Of a DNA stretch of 44,559 bases, positions 15,101 through 23,991 are shown in pieces. The DNA is from Sporomusa sp. (GTDB lineage: Bacteria > Bacillota_C > Negativicutes > Sporomusales > Sporomusaceae). The stretch is taken from positions 1-44,559 of the forward strand of contig JAQSXM010000001.1 in the NCBI GenBank assembly GCA_029256645.1. Reading direction: 5' to 3'. The notes beneath the pieces are model-generated. The model had not been told where the DNA came from. It was given only the letters and a program-made list of their open reading frames with translations, and ran no database searches. How positions within the stretch are numbered: the stretch's first letter is position 1; each line of letters opens with the position of its first letter. Position numbers and translations under genes: made by a program.

Positions 15101-16565
15101 TCAAATCACCAGGCTTGTCAAATGCTGCCCTGTATTCATCCATTTCTGACTGCTGCTGTGCCTTCTCATCAGCAATTCGCTTCAGTTCCAGTTTTACGTC
15201 AGTTGTCCAGGGATGCTGACTCACGATAGTTTCATTCGAGATAACACCCATTGATTTAGAACAGTTGTCAATGCTCTCTGTTTCATTGATCAGGATATCC
15301 CGGTTAAAGATCACATTGACCGTTTCTCCGGAGTAGTCGCCCTGGCCGGTATTGGCAAGATGCATATTCACAAACCATAATAGTTCCTCAAAGGAAGCTT
15401 GAAATTCAGTCTCCATGCCGTTGGCGTCCAGGTCAATGTCACTGTACATGCTTTGAATGTTCATCTGATTTGGATTGCCTGTCATGCGGTCATCCTTGGC
15501 ATCATAGCCCCGTCCGTTTTCAATTAAAGCTTTCTTCAAGAGCTTTAAAATGATTTCATAGTTTTCTGCATTGACCGTGATTTCCAGTGTGTCCAACCCA
15601 CCGCCAACACCGTCAATTGTCCTGACCTTAACCACACCATACTGACTGAGGTTCTTTCGGAATTCCCCAAGGTCCGTACCGTCATAATTCTGCAGCACAA
15701 GGATAGTATTTCGGGCATCTTCCTGCATATTGTTTTTGAAGTCGCTGATCAGATCGTTCACGCCATCTTGCAAGGACTTTACCCTCTTAATGAGTGGGAT
15801 TTCCTTATTGTTAAACTTAAAGGCTACAAGGGGAACTCTGTCCCAATTGTAGCCTTTGGTATTGCCGTCAGCATCTTCAATTAACATGTGTGTAGTCGAA
15901 GGGTTTTCAACGTCCGGGATTAAGCTGCCTTTCAGTTCATACCGGTGTATGCCCTGCTTATCATAAATTTCAACCTTCGTAACGGTAACTTCGATTGTGC
16001 CTTCATAGGCTTCCACCTGGTACACTCTAACGGCAAAATCTAATACGGTATGTTCAGCATCGGCCCAGAACGGCAATATCTCGTAAGAGGGGAACCGTTT
16101 AAACGTGAGCTCGCCCTGGTCATTATAATACGGATGCAGCCAGGCTATGCCGCCGTTTAATGCATCCTCACCAAGATTCCGCAGCGTCCGGAGGAATCGT
16201 TTGTTTAAAACAGTTTTCAGCAGCTCACTGTAACTGTCGTCCTCAGCTTCAAAGGTGATCGGCTTTGCCAGCAAGTAATTAGTTTTCTGATCGACCAACT
16301 TACCATATTGGTTATCTACCACTCTGTTATTCGGCAGGTTTTTTACCTCTACCAGTTCACCCTTCTCGCCAATCACTGTGCGGCGGCGGCTCAGAATGTC
16401 ATGATCGCCCCTGAAATACTTCTCACCAGTTATCATATCCCGGCGTATTGGCGAAGTTTGGAACTTGGTTAGTTCCATTTCAATAAATTTTAAATCGCTC
16501 ATGCGGCTACCGGCTCCGGTTTTAATAAGCTGATTAAATTGTCCCGTTTGGTCTGTCCAATACAA
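15090..16565 (-). CDS. Portal protein (SPP1 gp6 family)
   Basis: A 491-residue portal protein, the dodecameric ring at the head vertex through which DNA is packaged. It shows the SPP1 gp6-type pattern: YFRGDHDILSRRRTVIGEKG, NNRVVDNQYGKLVDQKTNYL, and SLQDGVNDLISDFKNNMQED followed by RNTILVLQNYDGTDL. The start is TTG at 16565 with a near-perfect AGGAGGTGAT site; a later ATG (residue 23) has none. It sits between terminase and MuF-like genes, as usual. Confidence 0.95.
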   Translation of the reverse strand: MYWTDQTGQFNQLIKTGAGSRMSDLKFIEMELTKFQTSPIRRDMITGEKYFRGDHDILSRRRTVIGEKGELVEVKNLPNNRVVDNQYGKLVDQKTNYLLAKPITFEAEDDSYSELLKTVLNKRFLRTLRNLGEDALNGGIAWLHPYYNDQGELTFKRFPSYEILPFWADAEHTVLDFAVRVYQVEAYEGTIEVTVTKVEIYDKQGIHRYELKGSLIPDVENPSTTHMLIEDADGNTKGYNWDRVPLVAFKFNNKEIPLIKRVKSLQDGVNDLISDFKNNMQEDARNTILVLQNYDGTDLGEFRKNLSQYGVVKVRTIDGVGGGLDTLEITVNAENYEIILKLLKKALIENGRGYDAKDDRMTGNPNQMNIQSMYSDIDLDANGMETEFQASFEELLWFVNMHLANTGQGDYSGETVNVIFNRDILINETESIDNCSKSMGVISNETIVSQHPWTTDVKLELKRIADEKAQQQSEMDEYRAAFDKPGDLNET

Positions 16566-16581
16566 ATACTATCACCTCCTG

Positions 16582-17997
16582 TTAATCAAATCCCATTCTG
16601 TTGCCCTGGCCGATTTTTTCAGCTATGCCGGTTGTTGCGTCCGGGGCATCATCGTTCTTGTTTTTGCCTTCCTTCTGGTATTTAACCATTGCCTCGTAGT
16701 ATTCCGGCCACTGATCCCGCCAATTGACCGGAAAGTATATATGGTCCATGACCCAAGTACTATTTGATAGTATCCGGGCTTTCTTGTTTTTCGATTGATG
16801 GAAGGTATTAATTCGTGTTCGGTTGCTCCGGTGTTTAGTTTGCAGCAACCTTTCAACGGCCCTACCAAAACCCCGGCCACCATTGTTGCTTTCAACGTCA
16901 GCTACATCGACTTTATCCTCATGCAGCATTTTTGCTGTAGCCGGTTCAGTGTCCTCCATTGGTGCTTTAGTGTAAAGTACATTCAGGACATAGGCTTCTT
17001 TCTCATATTCGCCATAATTGATGCTGCACAGGTAATCTTCCCCGGTATCGGCCGTATCCGTGTAATTTTTGATTGCGGTAAATAGCGGATTACCGTTTTC
17101 ATCCATCGGTAGACGGCTATAGGTTTTGAATTTGCTGTATAATCGGCCTTTCAGGTCAATCGGCTCTTGTTGATAATTAGCTGAAGCAATATCAGCACCC
17201 ATTGCCTTTTTCTTGGCTTCATAGCTTTTACGGGATAATACTTCTTCACAAAGCATAGTACCGTCATCCTGTAACGCTTTCATGCAGATATGACGGATTT
17301 TTGCTCCCTGCTCCCGATAATGATCTAAAGCCCGGCCTGCAAGGTCATCTGAAGCCCAGCGAGTCATGATAATGATGATTTTGCCGCCTTCTTCAAGACG
17401 GGACAACATCGTATTAGTAAACCAGTCCCAATGCTTCTGCTTTACATCTTCGTTATTGGCTTCAGTGGAATTTTTGATTAAATCATCTATGAACATCAGG
17501 GAACAGCCAAAACCTGTTGCCGTTCCGCCTGGTGACGTGGCCAGGTAGCTATTATAACTGCCTTCTAAACTCCAAAGGTTCATAGCTCCGTCACCCTGTT
17601 GAATTTTTATTCCGGGAAATACGTCACTATAAACCGGCTTGTATGGATCGGCTTTGACTTCCTGAATACTATTACGGACATTCTTTGCAAACATGGTTGA
17701 CAGAGTTTCATTGTATGAGCCGGTCATAACTTTTTCATTTTTGTTCTTACCGAATACCCACTCAACAAAAAGACCTGCTGTTCTAGATTTCCCATGCCGC
17801 GGCGGCTCATTGATGATTAAAACCTCATCATCACCTTCATAGAAGGCTTGAAGTTCCTTGCACAGTTCAACGAGATATTTTCGGGAAGGTTTATAGAAAT
17901 TAGGCGCTTTAAGATTGCAATAAAAAAAGAACTCACGTTTTGCAAGTTCTGTCTTTGCTCTTATTTGCGCTAATCGTTTATCATACATCCTCTTCAC
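16582..17997 (-). CDS. Terminase large subunit
   Basis: A 471-residue packaging motor. The N-terminal ATPase has Walker A PPRHGKSR at residues 65-72 and Walker B CSLMFIDDLI near 167-176. The C-terminal RNase H-like nuclease shows the acidic clusters YTDTADTGEDY, DVADVESNNGG and DDAPDATTG. It overlaps the small-subunit gene. The circularly permuted form of the genome and the absence of a visible cos site fit headful packaging, though the sequence alone cannot settle that. Confidence 0.96.
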   Translation of the reverse strand: MKRMYDKRLAQIRAKTELAKREFFFYCNLKAPNFYKPSRKYLVELCKELQAFYEGDDEVLIINEPPRHGKSRTAGLFVEWVFGKNKNEKVMTGSYNETLSTMFAKNVRNSIQEVKADPYKPVYSDVFPGIKIQQGDGAMNLWSLEGSYNSYLATSPGGTATGFGCSLMFIDDLIKNSTEANNEDVKQKHWDWFTNTMLSRLEEGGKIIIIMTRWASDDLAGRALDHYREQGAKIRHICMKALQDDGTMLCEEVLSRKSYEAKKKAMGADIASANYQQEPIDLKGRLYSKFKTYSRLPMDENGNPLFTAIKNYTDTADTGEDYLCSINYGEYEKEAYVLNVLYTKAPMEDTEPATAKMLHEDKVDVADVESNNGGRGFGRAVERLLQTKHRSNRTRINTFHQSKNKKARILSNSTWVMDHIYFPVNWRDQWPEYYEAMVKYQKEGKNKNDDAPDATTGIAEKIGQGNRMGFD

Positions 17998-18463
17998 CAG
18001 CTATTTTTAGAAGCTGTTCCCGCGTCAAGCCTTCAAAGGGGTCATTCCTTCTAATATTGGCATCAATTTCTTTCCGGTCCCGCCATTCAGCCGGTTTACG
18101 ATTCTTCAGCCAAAAGATTTGAGCTGTCGTATCAGGCTGCACTTCTTTTACAACCTTCTTTGTAATCTCGAATTTATGTTTTTGGGTAGATTCATTGTAA
18201 ACTCGTTCCCTGGTAACTTCTGTAAACTGATACCCCAATGCCCGTTTTAATAAAGCATTCTCAACCTGGATATCAACAACCTCTTTACCCCTTTTTAAGG
18301 CGTCAGAAATGTCAGGATAGAGTTTTTTCCATTCATACAATGTTGTCCTGGTAATACCTATATTTGAAGCAATCTGTTCATCCGTCAAACCATTGCGCGC
18401 CCATGCTTCCAGCTGAAGCAAACCTTCAGCAGTTAACCATTCTTCATATTTTCCTTTAGCCAC
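17981..18463 (-). CDS. Terminase small subunit
   Basis: A 160-residue DNA-recognition subunit. The N-terminal helix-turn-helix is clear (LTDEQIASNIGITRTTLYEW at about 26-45), followed by SDALKRGKEVVDIQVENALL, typical of small terminases with an HTH and an oligomerisation helix, and a PAEWRDRKEID segment. It starts GTG at 18463 after GTGAGGTGAT and overlaps the large subunit gene. A pac site is often inside or near this gene. Confidence 0.92.
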   Translation of the reverse strand: MAKGKYEEWLTAEGLLQLEAWARNGLTDEQIASNIGITRTTLYEWKKLYPDISDALKRGKEVVDIQVENALLKRALGYQFTEVTRERVYNESTQKHKFEITKKVVKEVQPDTTAQIFWLKNRKPAEWRDRKEIDANIRRNDPFEGLTREQLLKIAGEEDV

Positions 18464-18485
18464 TGAAGGATCACCTCACTTTCAG

Positions 18486-18701
18486 CTATTTCCATACTTT
18501 TAGTACAGGGCTTGACTTATATCCTTTTGCCGTAGGATGACAGTTTGCATTGTAAGGCTGTCGCATAAGCTGCTGATAGTCCTCATTACGTTTCGCCCTT
18601 CGGTACGTTACACACTGACGATCCACAATGCCGACTTGCCCGGCATTGCACAATTGATCAAGATTAAATTTGCAATCTTCACGGTTACATAGTACGGACA
18701 T
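18486..18701 (-). CDS. Small cysteine-rich protein (DUF1540-like)
   Basis: A 71-residue protein with CNREDCKFNLDQLCNAG followed by VDRQC, a four-cysteine pattern like DUF1540 metal-binding modules. The ATG at 18701 is chosen because AGGAGGGG precedes it. It is the first gene after the leader terminator and directly before TerS. Role unknown. Confidence 0.72.
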   Translation of the reverse strand: MSVLCNREDCKFNLDQLCNAGQVGIVDRQCVTYRRAKRNEDYQQLMRQPYNANCHPTAKGYKSSPVLKVWK

Positions 18702-18725
18702 TGTAGCCCCTCCTGTTTTAGACAA

Positions 18726-18757
18726 ATGAAAAACCGCCTACAATCTTGTAAGCGGTT
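18726..18757 (-). terminator. Terminator in the late leader
   Basis: The stem pairs AACCGC with GCGGTT and TACAA with TTGTA, with one mismatch between, followed by TTTTTC on the minus strand. It stands between a candidate late promoter and the first late gene, so it either ends the early operon or acts as a leader terminator. Confidence 0.78.
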
Positions 18758-18784
18758 CGCCTGTTATACTTTTGACACAATAAC

Positions 18785-18814
18785 ATTTTACCACGGTAAG
18801 AAATCCCAAATCAA
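18785..18814 (-). promoter_or_regulatory. Candidate late promoter
   Basis: On the minus strand TTGATT (18814-18809), an 18-base spacer and TAAAAT (18790-18785) are visible, with TGG before the -10. It starts exactly at the stop of the ArpU/RinA-like regulator, the place where such regulators usually act. The hexamers are imperfect. Confidence 0.4.
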
Positions 18815-19368
18815 TTCCATGTCTTTCGCATTGCCGAAAGCCCGTCAAGCCCGAATATTAAAGCACTTAGCATCTCTGTACTGTCCCGGTTGTCTCGGTA
18901 ATACGTACTTCTGTCAATATTCTCGATTTTACATATTTCCTCCATTTTTATTTTTTCTTCAGCTAAATATACCGCACATAATACTCGATATCGTCTTGTA
19001 TCTTCTGGCTTATCAGACCTTTCGCAATAAATCTCATATACTTTTAGCATATTATCGACATGGGCCATTATAGTTTTAGTCCGAATAACACTGCTCTTCA
19101 CAGCGTCAATGTACATATCTTTATCGCAGGTACCTAAAGATTCTAGAATCTCTATAGGGTTAGCAGATACGGCTGCAGTACTTCTGTCATAAACGGCCTT
19201 CTTGCAATACTCTTTTAGTGATTTATAATGTTTCAGAAGCATTCGAGTATTCCACAGCCGGGTATTTTTTTGTTCTCTTTTTCTCTCTTCAAATTGTTTA
19301 TCCCAGGCTTCTAATGCTGCTTTTGCCCCGGCTTCACCAGCTATACGGATGATTTCTTCTTTATCCAC
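18811..19368 (-). CDS. ArpU/RinA-like late transcription regulator
   Basis: A 185-residue helical protein ending in a sigma-70 region-4-like helix-turn-helix (KMEEICKIENIDRSTYYRDN at about 140-159). This layout and the position, last of the early genes just before terminase, match ArpU/RinA-type activators of late genes. The N-terminal half contains a basic, charged helix (WDKQFEERKREQKNTRLWN). It overlaps the SNF2 helicase gene stop by one base. Assignment is from general pattern and synteny. Confidence 0.75.
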   Translation of the reverse strand: MDKEEIIRIAGEAGAKAALEAWDKQFEERKREQKNTRLWNTRMLLKHYKSLKEYCKKAVYDRSTAAVSANPIEILESLGTCDKDMYIDAVKSSVIRTKTIMAHVDNMLKVYEIYCERSDKPEDTRRYRVLCAVYLAEEKIKMEEICKIENIDRSTYYRDNRDSTEMLSALIFGLDGLSAMRKTWN

Positions 19369-20744
19369 TATGCCGCCTCCCTTCGTACTTGTTCAATCAA
19401 AGCCTTAACGGCTCTCATCATCGTTTCTTGCCCTTCCGCTTTACCATCTAAAGCCCTGGCCACCAGCTCGTCTACAGTGCCTACTGCCACCAGGTGATGA
19501 ATAATGACGCTGTGCAATTGTCCTTGCCGATATAGCCTTGCATTCGCCTGCTGGTACAGTTCAAGACTCCAGGTTAGTCCGAACCAGACAATCATATGCC
19601 CACCGTCTTGAAGGTTCAAGCCGTGTCCTACAGAAGCGGGATGTGCCAACATCACCGGTACTTTCCCCGCATTCCAATCCGCGATATCTTTTGCTGTGTC
19701 CAATATCCTTGCTTTTGGGTAATGTGCTTGCAGTCTCTCCAAGTCGTGCTTGTACCAGTAAAAAACTAGCACCGGTTCACCATTGGCAGTTTCCACAATA
19801 TCATCAAGGGCCGTTAATTTTGCATCGTGAATTTTGGTTACTTTCCCATTCTCGTCGTAGGCAGCACCATTAGCCATTTGCAAAAGCTTGTTAGATAAAA
19901 CGGAAGCTGTATTTGCCACAATATCACCGCCGACCATTGGCAGTAACAAATCCCTCTCAAGTCGTTTGTATTGCTCATATGCGGCAGCCGGCAGCTTCAC
20001 CGGTATAAAGTTGTCAATCCGTTCCGGAAGATTAAGCCAATCCTTTGCCTGCATACTAACGCAGATATCAGCTAGTTTTGCATAAATCGCTTCCTCTGCT
20101 CCGGGTTTCGGCTTCCAGCTAAAGATTGTCGTTCTGTTCCGTTTATCGGGTTCAAAATATCGCTCTCTGTAGCCTGTTACTGTCTTGCCAAGTCTCTCAC
20201 CCTGGTCCAGTAGATAAATCTGCGCCCATAAGTCCATCAAGCTGTTAGGCCTCGGTGTGCCTGTTAGTTCTACGATGCGCTTGATAAAAGGTCTTACTTT
20301 TCGTAATGCTTTAAATCTCCTTGCTTTTGGTGATTTAAAACTAGAGGACTCATCGATGACAACCATATCGAAAGGCCACTTTTTACCGTAATACTCCACC
20401 AGCCATTCGACATTCTCCCGGTTAATGCAATAGATATCCGCTTTTTCCTGTAAAGCCCGTAATCGCTCACTTTCGGATCCTAGCACCTTTGCTATTTTTA
20501 AATACCGAGTGTGTGCCCACTTTTCCGATTCCCGGCTCCAAGTGTCATCGGCTACCCGTAACGGTGCGATTACTAAAACTTTCGCCACATCAAACCGATT
20601 ATGCAATAGCTCAGCAATAGCCGTTAAGGTGCTTACGGTTTTACCCATGCCCATTTCTAAGAAAAGGGCCGATGCAGTTAAATCAATAATGCGGCCTGTT
20701 GCGTAATCCTGGTATACCTTAGGCTCGTACACGTTAGGCGCCAT
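19368..20744 (-). CDS. SNF2-family DNA helicase (first)
   Basis: A 458-residue superfamily 2 ATPase typical of phage replication modules. Walker A is GMGKT near residue 32-36, the DEAH-type box is VVIDESSSFKSPKAR, motif III is LTGTPRPNSL, and the C-terminal motif VI region reads YQQANARLYRQGQ. It follows VRR-NUC, a conserved pair in Bacillota phages. The ATG at 20744 is seven bases after AGGAGGAG; a TTG two codons upstream is too close to that site. Confidence 0.93.
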   Translation of the reverse strand: MAPNVYEPKVYQDYATGRIIDLTASALFLEMGMGKTVSTLTAIAELLHNRFDVAKVLVIAPLRVADDTWSRESEKWAHTRYLKIAKVLGSESERLRALQEKADIYCINRENVEWLVEYYGKKWPFDMVVIDESSSFKSPKARRFKALRKVRPFIKRIVELTGTPRPNSLMDLWAQIYLLDQGERLGKTVTGYRERYFEPDKRNRTTIFSWKPKPGAEEAIYAKLADICVSMQAKDWLNLPERIDNFIPVKLPAAAYEQYKRLERDLLLPMVGGDIVANTASVLSNKLLQMANGAAYDENGKVTKIHDAKLTALDDIVETANGEPVLVFYWYKHDLERLQAHYPKARILDTAKDIADWNAGKVPVMLAHPASVGHGLNLQDGGHMIVWFGLTWSLELYQQANARLYRQGQLHSVIIHHLVAVGTVDELVARALDGKAEGQETMMRAVKALIEQVRREAA

Positions 20745-21018
20745 CAGCAAACTCCTCCTGAATAAAGGCCTCTACCCCTTGAACCGAATCAATGCAGTAA
20801 ACAGTAAATCCTAACGCCTCCAACTCGGCTGCGCGTTTCATCTGCAATGGCTCCAGGTTCTTCCCCTCATCTTTCATTTCAACAAACACAATCCGGCCGC
20901 CTGGCTTTAAAACAATTCGATCCGGCACCCCTGACATTCCAGGTGAAACAAATTTCCAAGCCTTTGCCCCTCGTTTCTCAACTTCTCGCTTAAATCGTTT
21001 TTCAATCGTTCTTTCCAT
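20734..21018 (-). CDS. VRR-NUC domain nuclease
   Basis: A 94-residue stand-alone VRR-NUC protein, a PD-(D/E)XK-type nuclease thought to act on structured DNA during replication or recombination. The core motif is SGVPDRIVLKPGGRIVFVEM with the following K of EMK, giving the D...E-x-K catalytic set. The ATG at 21018 is used; twelve open codons upstream lack a ribosome binding site. It overlaps the SNF2 helicase gene. Confidence 0.93.
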   Translation of the reverse strand: MERTIEKRFKREVEKRGAKAWKFVSPGMSGVPDRIVLKPGGRIVFVEMKDEGKNLEPLQMKRAAELEALGFTVYCIDSVQGVEAFIQEEFADGA

Positions 21019-21020
21019 AA

Positions 21021-21224
21021 TTATCGCCCTGGCAAGTACCACAGCCAGTTCCATTCTTCGTCGTATGTTAATTTGAACTGTCTGGATAAAATACCGATTT
21101 CATTTTTTGCCTGTTTAATATCTCTCTTAGAAAAACCTGCACTTTGCGCTTTATCATACACAACTTGAATCGGTAATGGTTTTTCTACTAACAATGCCAT
21201 CAAAAAATTTACTGCCTCACTCAC
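21021..21224 (-). CDS. Small winged-helix-like protein next to the primase-helicase
   Basis: A 67-residue protein starting GTG at 21224 after TAGGAGTGG. The FLMALLVEKPLPIQVVYDKA and SAGFSKRDIKQAKNEIGI segments resemble the winged-helix tail found at the C-terminus of many plasmid and phage RepA/primase-helicase proteins. Here it is a separate gene, placed on the other side of the GTGTCC repeat element from the VapE-like gene. It may bind that element; this is inference. Confidence 0.65.
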   Translation of the reverse strand: MSEAVNFLMALLVEKPLPIQVVYDKAQSAGFSKRDIKQAKNEIGILSRQFKLTYDEEWNWLWYLPGR

Positions 21225-21249
21225 AAGTACCACTCCTATAAAAATATTA

Positions 21250-21555
21250 GCTGTGTCCAATGCGTGTGTCCGGTCGTTATTTTTCTCTTACGTGCGCTAA
21301 TACAGCGTTTATGGCACTACGCGCGCGCTATATAATATCTATATTTATTATTTTTTATATTTAATAGAAGTTAATGGACACACCGGACACAGGAAACTAT
21401 GAAGCCTTACGGCTAGACGGTTTACTGGTGTGTCCGGTATTGTGTCCGGTGCAATTTAAACCGGACACGCGGACACACCTAGACATTTGACTTTTCTCTG
21501 ACTGCCGTGTCCGTCTCTATAGTTTGGACACACGTATTCTTTAATCGGACACATC
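21250..21555. repeat. GTGTCC/GGACAC repeat element, copy 1 (putative replication origin)
   Basis: A non-coding stretch of about 300 bases holding eleven exact GTGTCC or GGACAC hexamers (starting at 21253, 21266, 21376, 21385, 21430, 21442, 21463, 21471, 21507, 21526 and 21547). In order it has two direct GTGTCC units, a conserved CGTGCGCTA block, an AT-rich segment (about 21329-21375), two GGACAC units, and a large imperfect palindrome (21428-21479) with arms GGTGTGTCC / GGACACACC. The last hexamer lies in the final codons of the primase-helicase gene. A collinear copy is at 36853-37145. Iterons, palindrome and AT-rich stretch fit an origin; a control region or structured RNA is possible. Confidence 0.8.
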
Positions 21556-23991
21556 AAAATCTTCTTTAACAAACGCCCTTTGAGGTCCATACAATTTGCC
21601 AAATCGTATCTTACCCGTTCCTTTTTCATAACGCTTCCACCCCGGCATACGGTACATTATATCCTTTACCTCTCGGGATTTCTGCACATCGAACATACGT
21701 GGATCGCCATTAAAGCATTCAGCCCAAATTTCTAAAGCACATATCTTGGTGCGTTCAATTGTCCCTTCTTCAGGCTGCCCAAAATCCCCACCATAGAGAA
21801 ATTCGCGCCTTGCTCCCAAGTCCAAATCTTCCCAGTTAGGAGGTATTTTCTTATCAAGATACTCTTGAACTTGCCCGGATTTATCGGATTCCTCCATATA
21901 TGCTTCTTGCACTTCTAGGGCCATAGATTTAATCTTTGCGTCGAGATATAGCGATTCGCCGTTCTGCCAAGCAATGGCGGCCTCGGCCCAAATTTGGTCG
22001 ATTTCAGAATCAGTTAGATCGTTAAAAACATTTTTGTTTTTTTCCTGCGCTTCAATTTTTACCGGCCAGAACCGGCGATTGCCTGTTACATCACGTAGGA
22101 ATTCTTCACGATTCGTACTCCCAAAGAAAACGCATTGCCTCGGAAAGTTAGAGGCATATTTACCATAGGATACACGGAATTTATCTACCTTTTTAGAAAG
22201 AAACTGCTTTATTGCTTCCACTTCTGCCTTTTTTAATGCAGACAACTCGCCCATTTCAACAATCCAAGTTCCCTGCAAAATTTCATAGGCCTCTTTACCT
22301 TGTACTGTCGTAAGAGAGTCTGAAAACCACTCCTTGCCGAGCTTTTGAAGTATATAACTTTTGCCAGCCCCTTGCCGTCCTACTAAGACAAGCATTTCAT
22401 CAAACTTAATGCCGGGAACCATTACACGCGCAACTGCAGCAATCAACATTTTACGTGTGACCGTTCTTGTGTATTCATTATCTTCAGCGCCCAGGTATTC
22501 GATAAAAAGCCGATCAATACGTTCTTCTCCATCCCACCAAAGACTATTTAAGTAATCTCGAACCGGGTGAAACCGATTATACATTAGGACTTCTTTTAGT
22601 GCGTTAGAGATAATACCTTGCCCCGAAATATCGTATATTTTACTGAAGTAATTGTATAAACACGCTTCGTCGTCATCTTCCCAGAAAGTGCCGTGTTTTA
22701 GGTTTCTCCAAGGAAGATCACCGTTAATGACAATACGGTGGGCGAAATCATCTTTTGATATTTTTCCTGAAAGATTTGGATCATGCTGCAAAATTAAGAT
22801 GGCGTTTTCAGGTGTTGATAAATACTTTCCTCGCTTATCGATATCTAACCTTGATAGCCAAGCTTTATCGTCCGCTTCATCGGCGTTGGTAAAGTCGTTA
22901 TTAGCTTCTGCAAGACGTTCTTCACCCAGTAACTGCTTCACTTTAACGTCTTTAGTTGAAAAATCTAACATGGCCTTATAACTTGGTAATTTAACTGTCG
23001 GTGTATCAGGTTTTGCTTCTTCGTCCAGATGCCCGAACTTGTGCAAGCGTACCAGGTCAAAAGAATTTACCAGCTTGCCACTGATCGGATCAGTACCGTG
23101 ATGAGAATAGGCGAATTTATCTTCATATAACACTAGCCCCGCTGCTGCTGTGCCGTTGGTGTAGGTGTACCGCCCTTCCATCGCGCAGGGCTCATATACA
23201 TCAGACAGGAAAGCTTCAATCACTTCTGCAATTGAGTACGTGCGGCAGAAGGCCCCGACAACACCATTCTTTGCGTGTGGATCGCCCTGACGGTCCGCTA
23301 ATTGTTTCCGGGCCTTATGCGCTCTCGAAGATTCTGGCCAGAAAGACTGATCACGCCAATCTTCATACCTGGCTAAAATCTTGTCAGGATCTAACCAAGG
23401 GCCGTCGTTATATTCGAAAAGGAAATCTGCATCAGCAGAAGTTGAAGGCCAGTACATCAGCCTGTGCGGTTGATAGGTTGTATCGTCGAATAGATCAATT
23501 CCAATATCCGCGGCAATACGGCGGGAAATCGCTTGATACTCGTCTGGCGTTACTGGCCGGGATAAGACGATCACTAAGCGCAGCCGGGGTTTTGTTGGCC
23601 GGTGCTTATGCGTGCTGTAAATGGCATACGCACAATTACCTAAAAGCAAATCGACTAAGGTTGTGAAATCCGGATCAGCAAAATCTGCGTCGAGTGTGAT
23701 AATGTGGCGCCAGGCTGTATTGGTGGAATTGCGGCGGCCGCCTTTGAGCGTACCGCCTACAAACCCGCCTACGTCCTTTAATTCGTCCTGCTGGGGTTTG
23801 CTCATCTTGTCAAACTCATCGAGCGTTTCCCGCGTCCTGGTTGTTTGACTTAGCTTATCCACCAACTGGGACCATTGCATTTCCCGGTTCTTCCATTCCA
23901 TTTCATGCCTGCTTCTGCCGGTAGCAATGGTGATCTTACCGTCATGCTTCAGCTTTATTGATTTGAATATTTCTTTTGTTTGAGTATTCAC
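21541..23991 (-). CDS. Primase-helicase, VapE family
   Basis: An 816-residue replication protein. The N-terminal third resembles an archaeo-eukaryotic primase fold (HIITLDADFADPDF with DAD at 101-103, then KPRLRLVIVLSRPV). The C-terminal half is the VapE superfamily 3-type helicase with Walker A GRQGAGKS at about 537-544, EMGELSALKKAEVEAIKQFL, and the sensor-like FFGSTNREEFLRDVTGNRRF. It should open and prime the origin. It starts GTG at 23991 after GAGGTGA and overlaps the C5 methyltransferase stop. The repeat element begins at its stop codon. Confidence 0.93.
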   Translation of the reverse strand: MNTQTKEIFKSIKLKHDGKITIATGRSRHEMEWKNREMQWSQLVDKLSQTTRTRETLDEFDKMSKPQQDELKDVGGFVGGTLKGGRRNSTNTAWRHIITLDADFADPDFTTLVDLLLGNCAYAIYSTHKHRPTKPRLRLVIVLSRPVTPDEYQAISRRIAADIGIDLFDDTTYQPHRLMYWPSTSADADFLFEYNDGPWLDPDKILARYEDWRDQSFWPESSRAHKARKQLADRQGDPHAKNGVVGAFCRTYSIAEVIEAFLSDVYEPCAMEGRYTYTNGTAAAGLVLYEDKFAYSHHGTDPISGKLVNSFDLVRLHKFGHLDEEAKPDTPTVKLPSYKAMLDFSTKDVKVKQLLGEERLAEANNDFTNADEADDKAWLSRLDIDKRGKYLSTPENAILILQHDPNLSGKISKDDFAHRIVINGDLPWRNLKHGTFWEDDDEACLYNYFSKIYDISGQGIISNALKEVLMYNRFHPVRDYLNSLWWDGEERIDRLFIEYLGAEDNEYTRTVTRKMLIAAVARVMVPGIKFDEMLVLVGRQGAGKSYILQKLGKEWFSDSLTTVQGKEAYEILQGTWIVEMGELSALKKAEVEAIKQFLSKKVDKFRVSYGKYASNFPRQCVFFGSTNREEFLRDVTGNRRFWPVKIEAQEKNKNVFNDLTDSEIDQIWAEAAIAWQNGESLYLDAKIKSMALEVQEAYMEESDKSGQVQEYLDKKIPPNWEDLDLGARREFLYGGDFGQPEEGTIERTKICALEIWAECFNGDPRMFDVQKSREVKDIMYRMPGWKRYEKGTGKIRFGKLYGPQRAFVKEDFDVSD

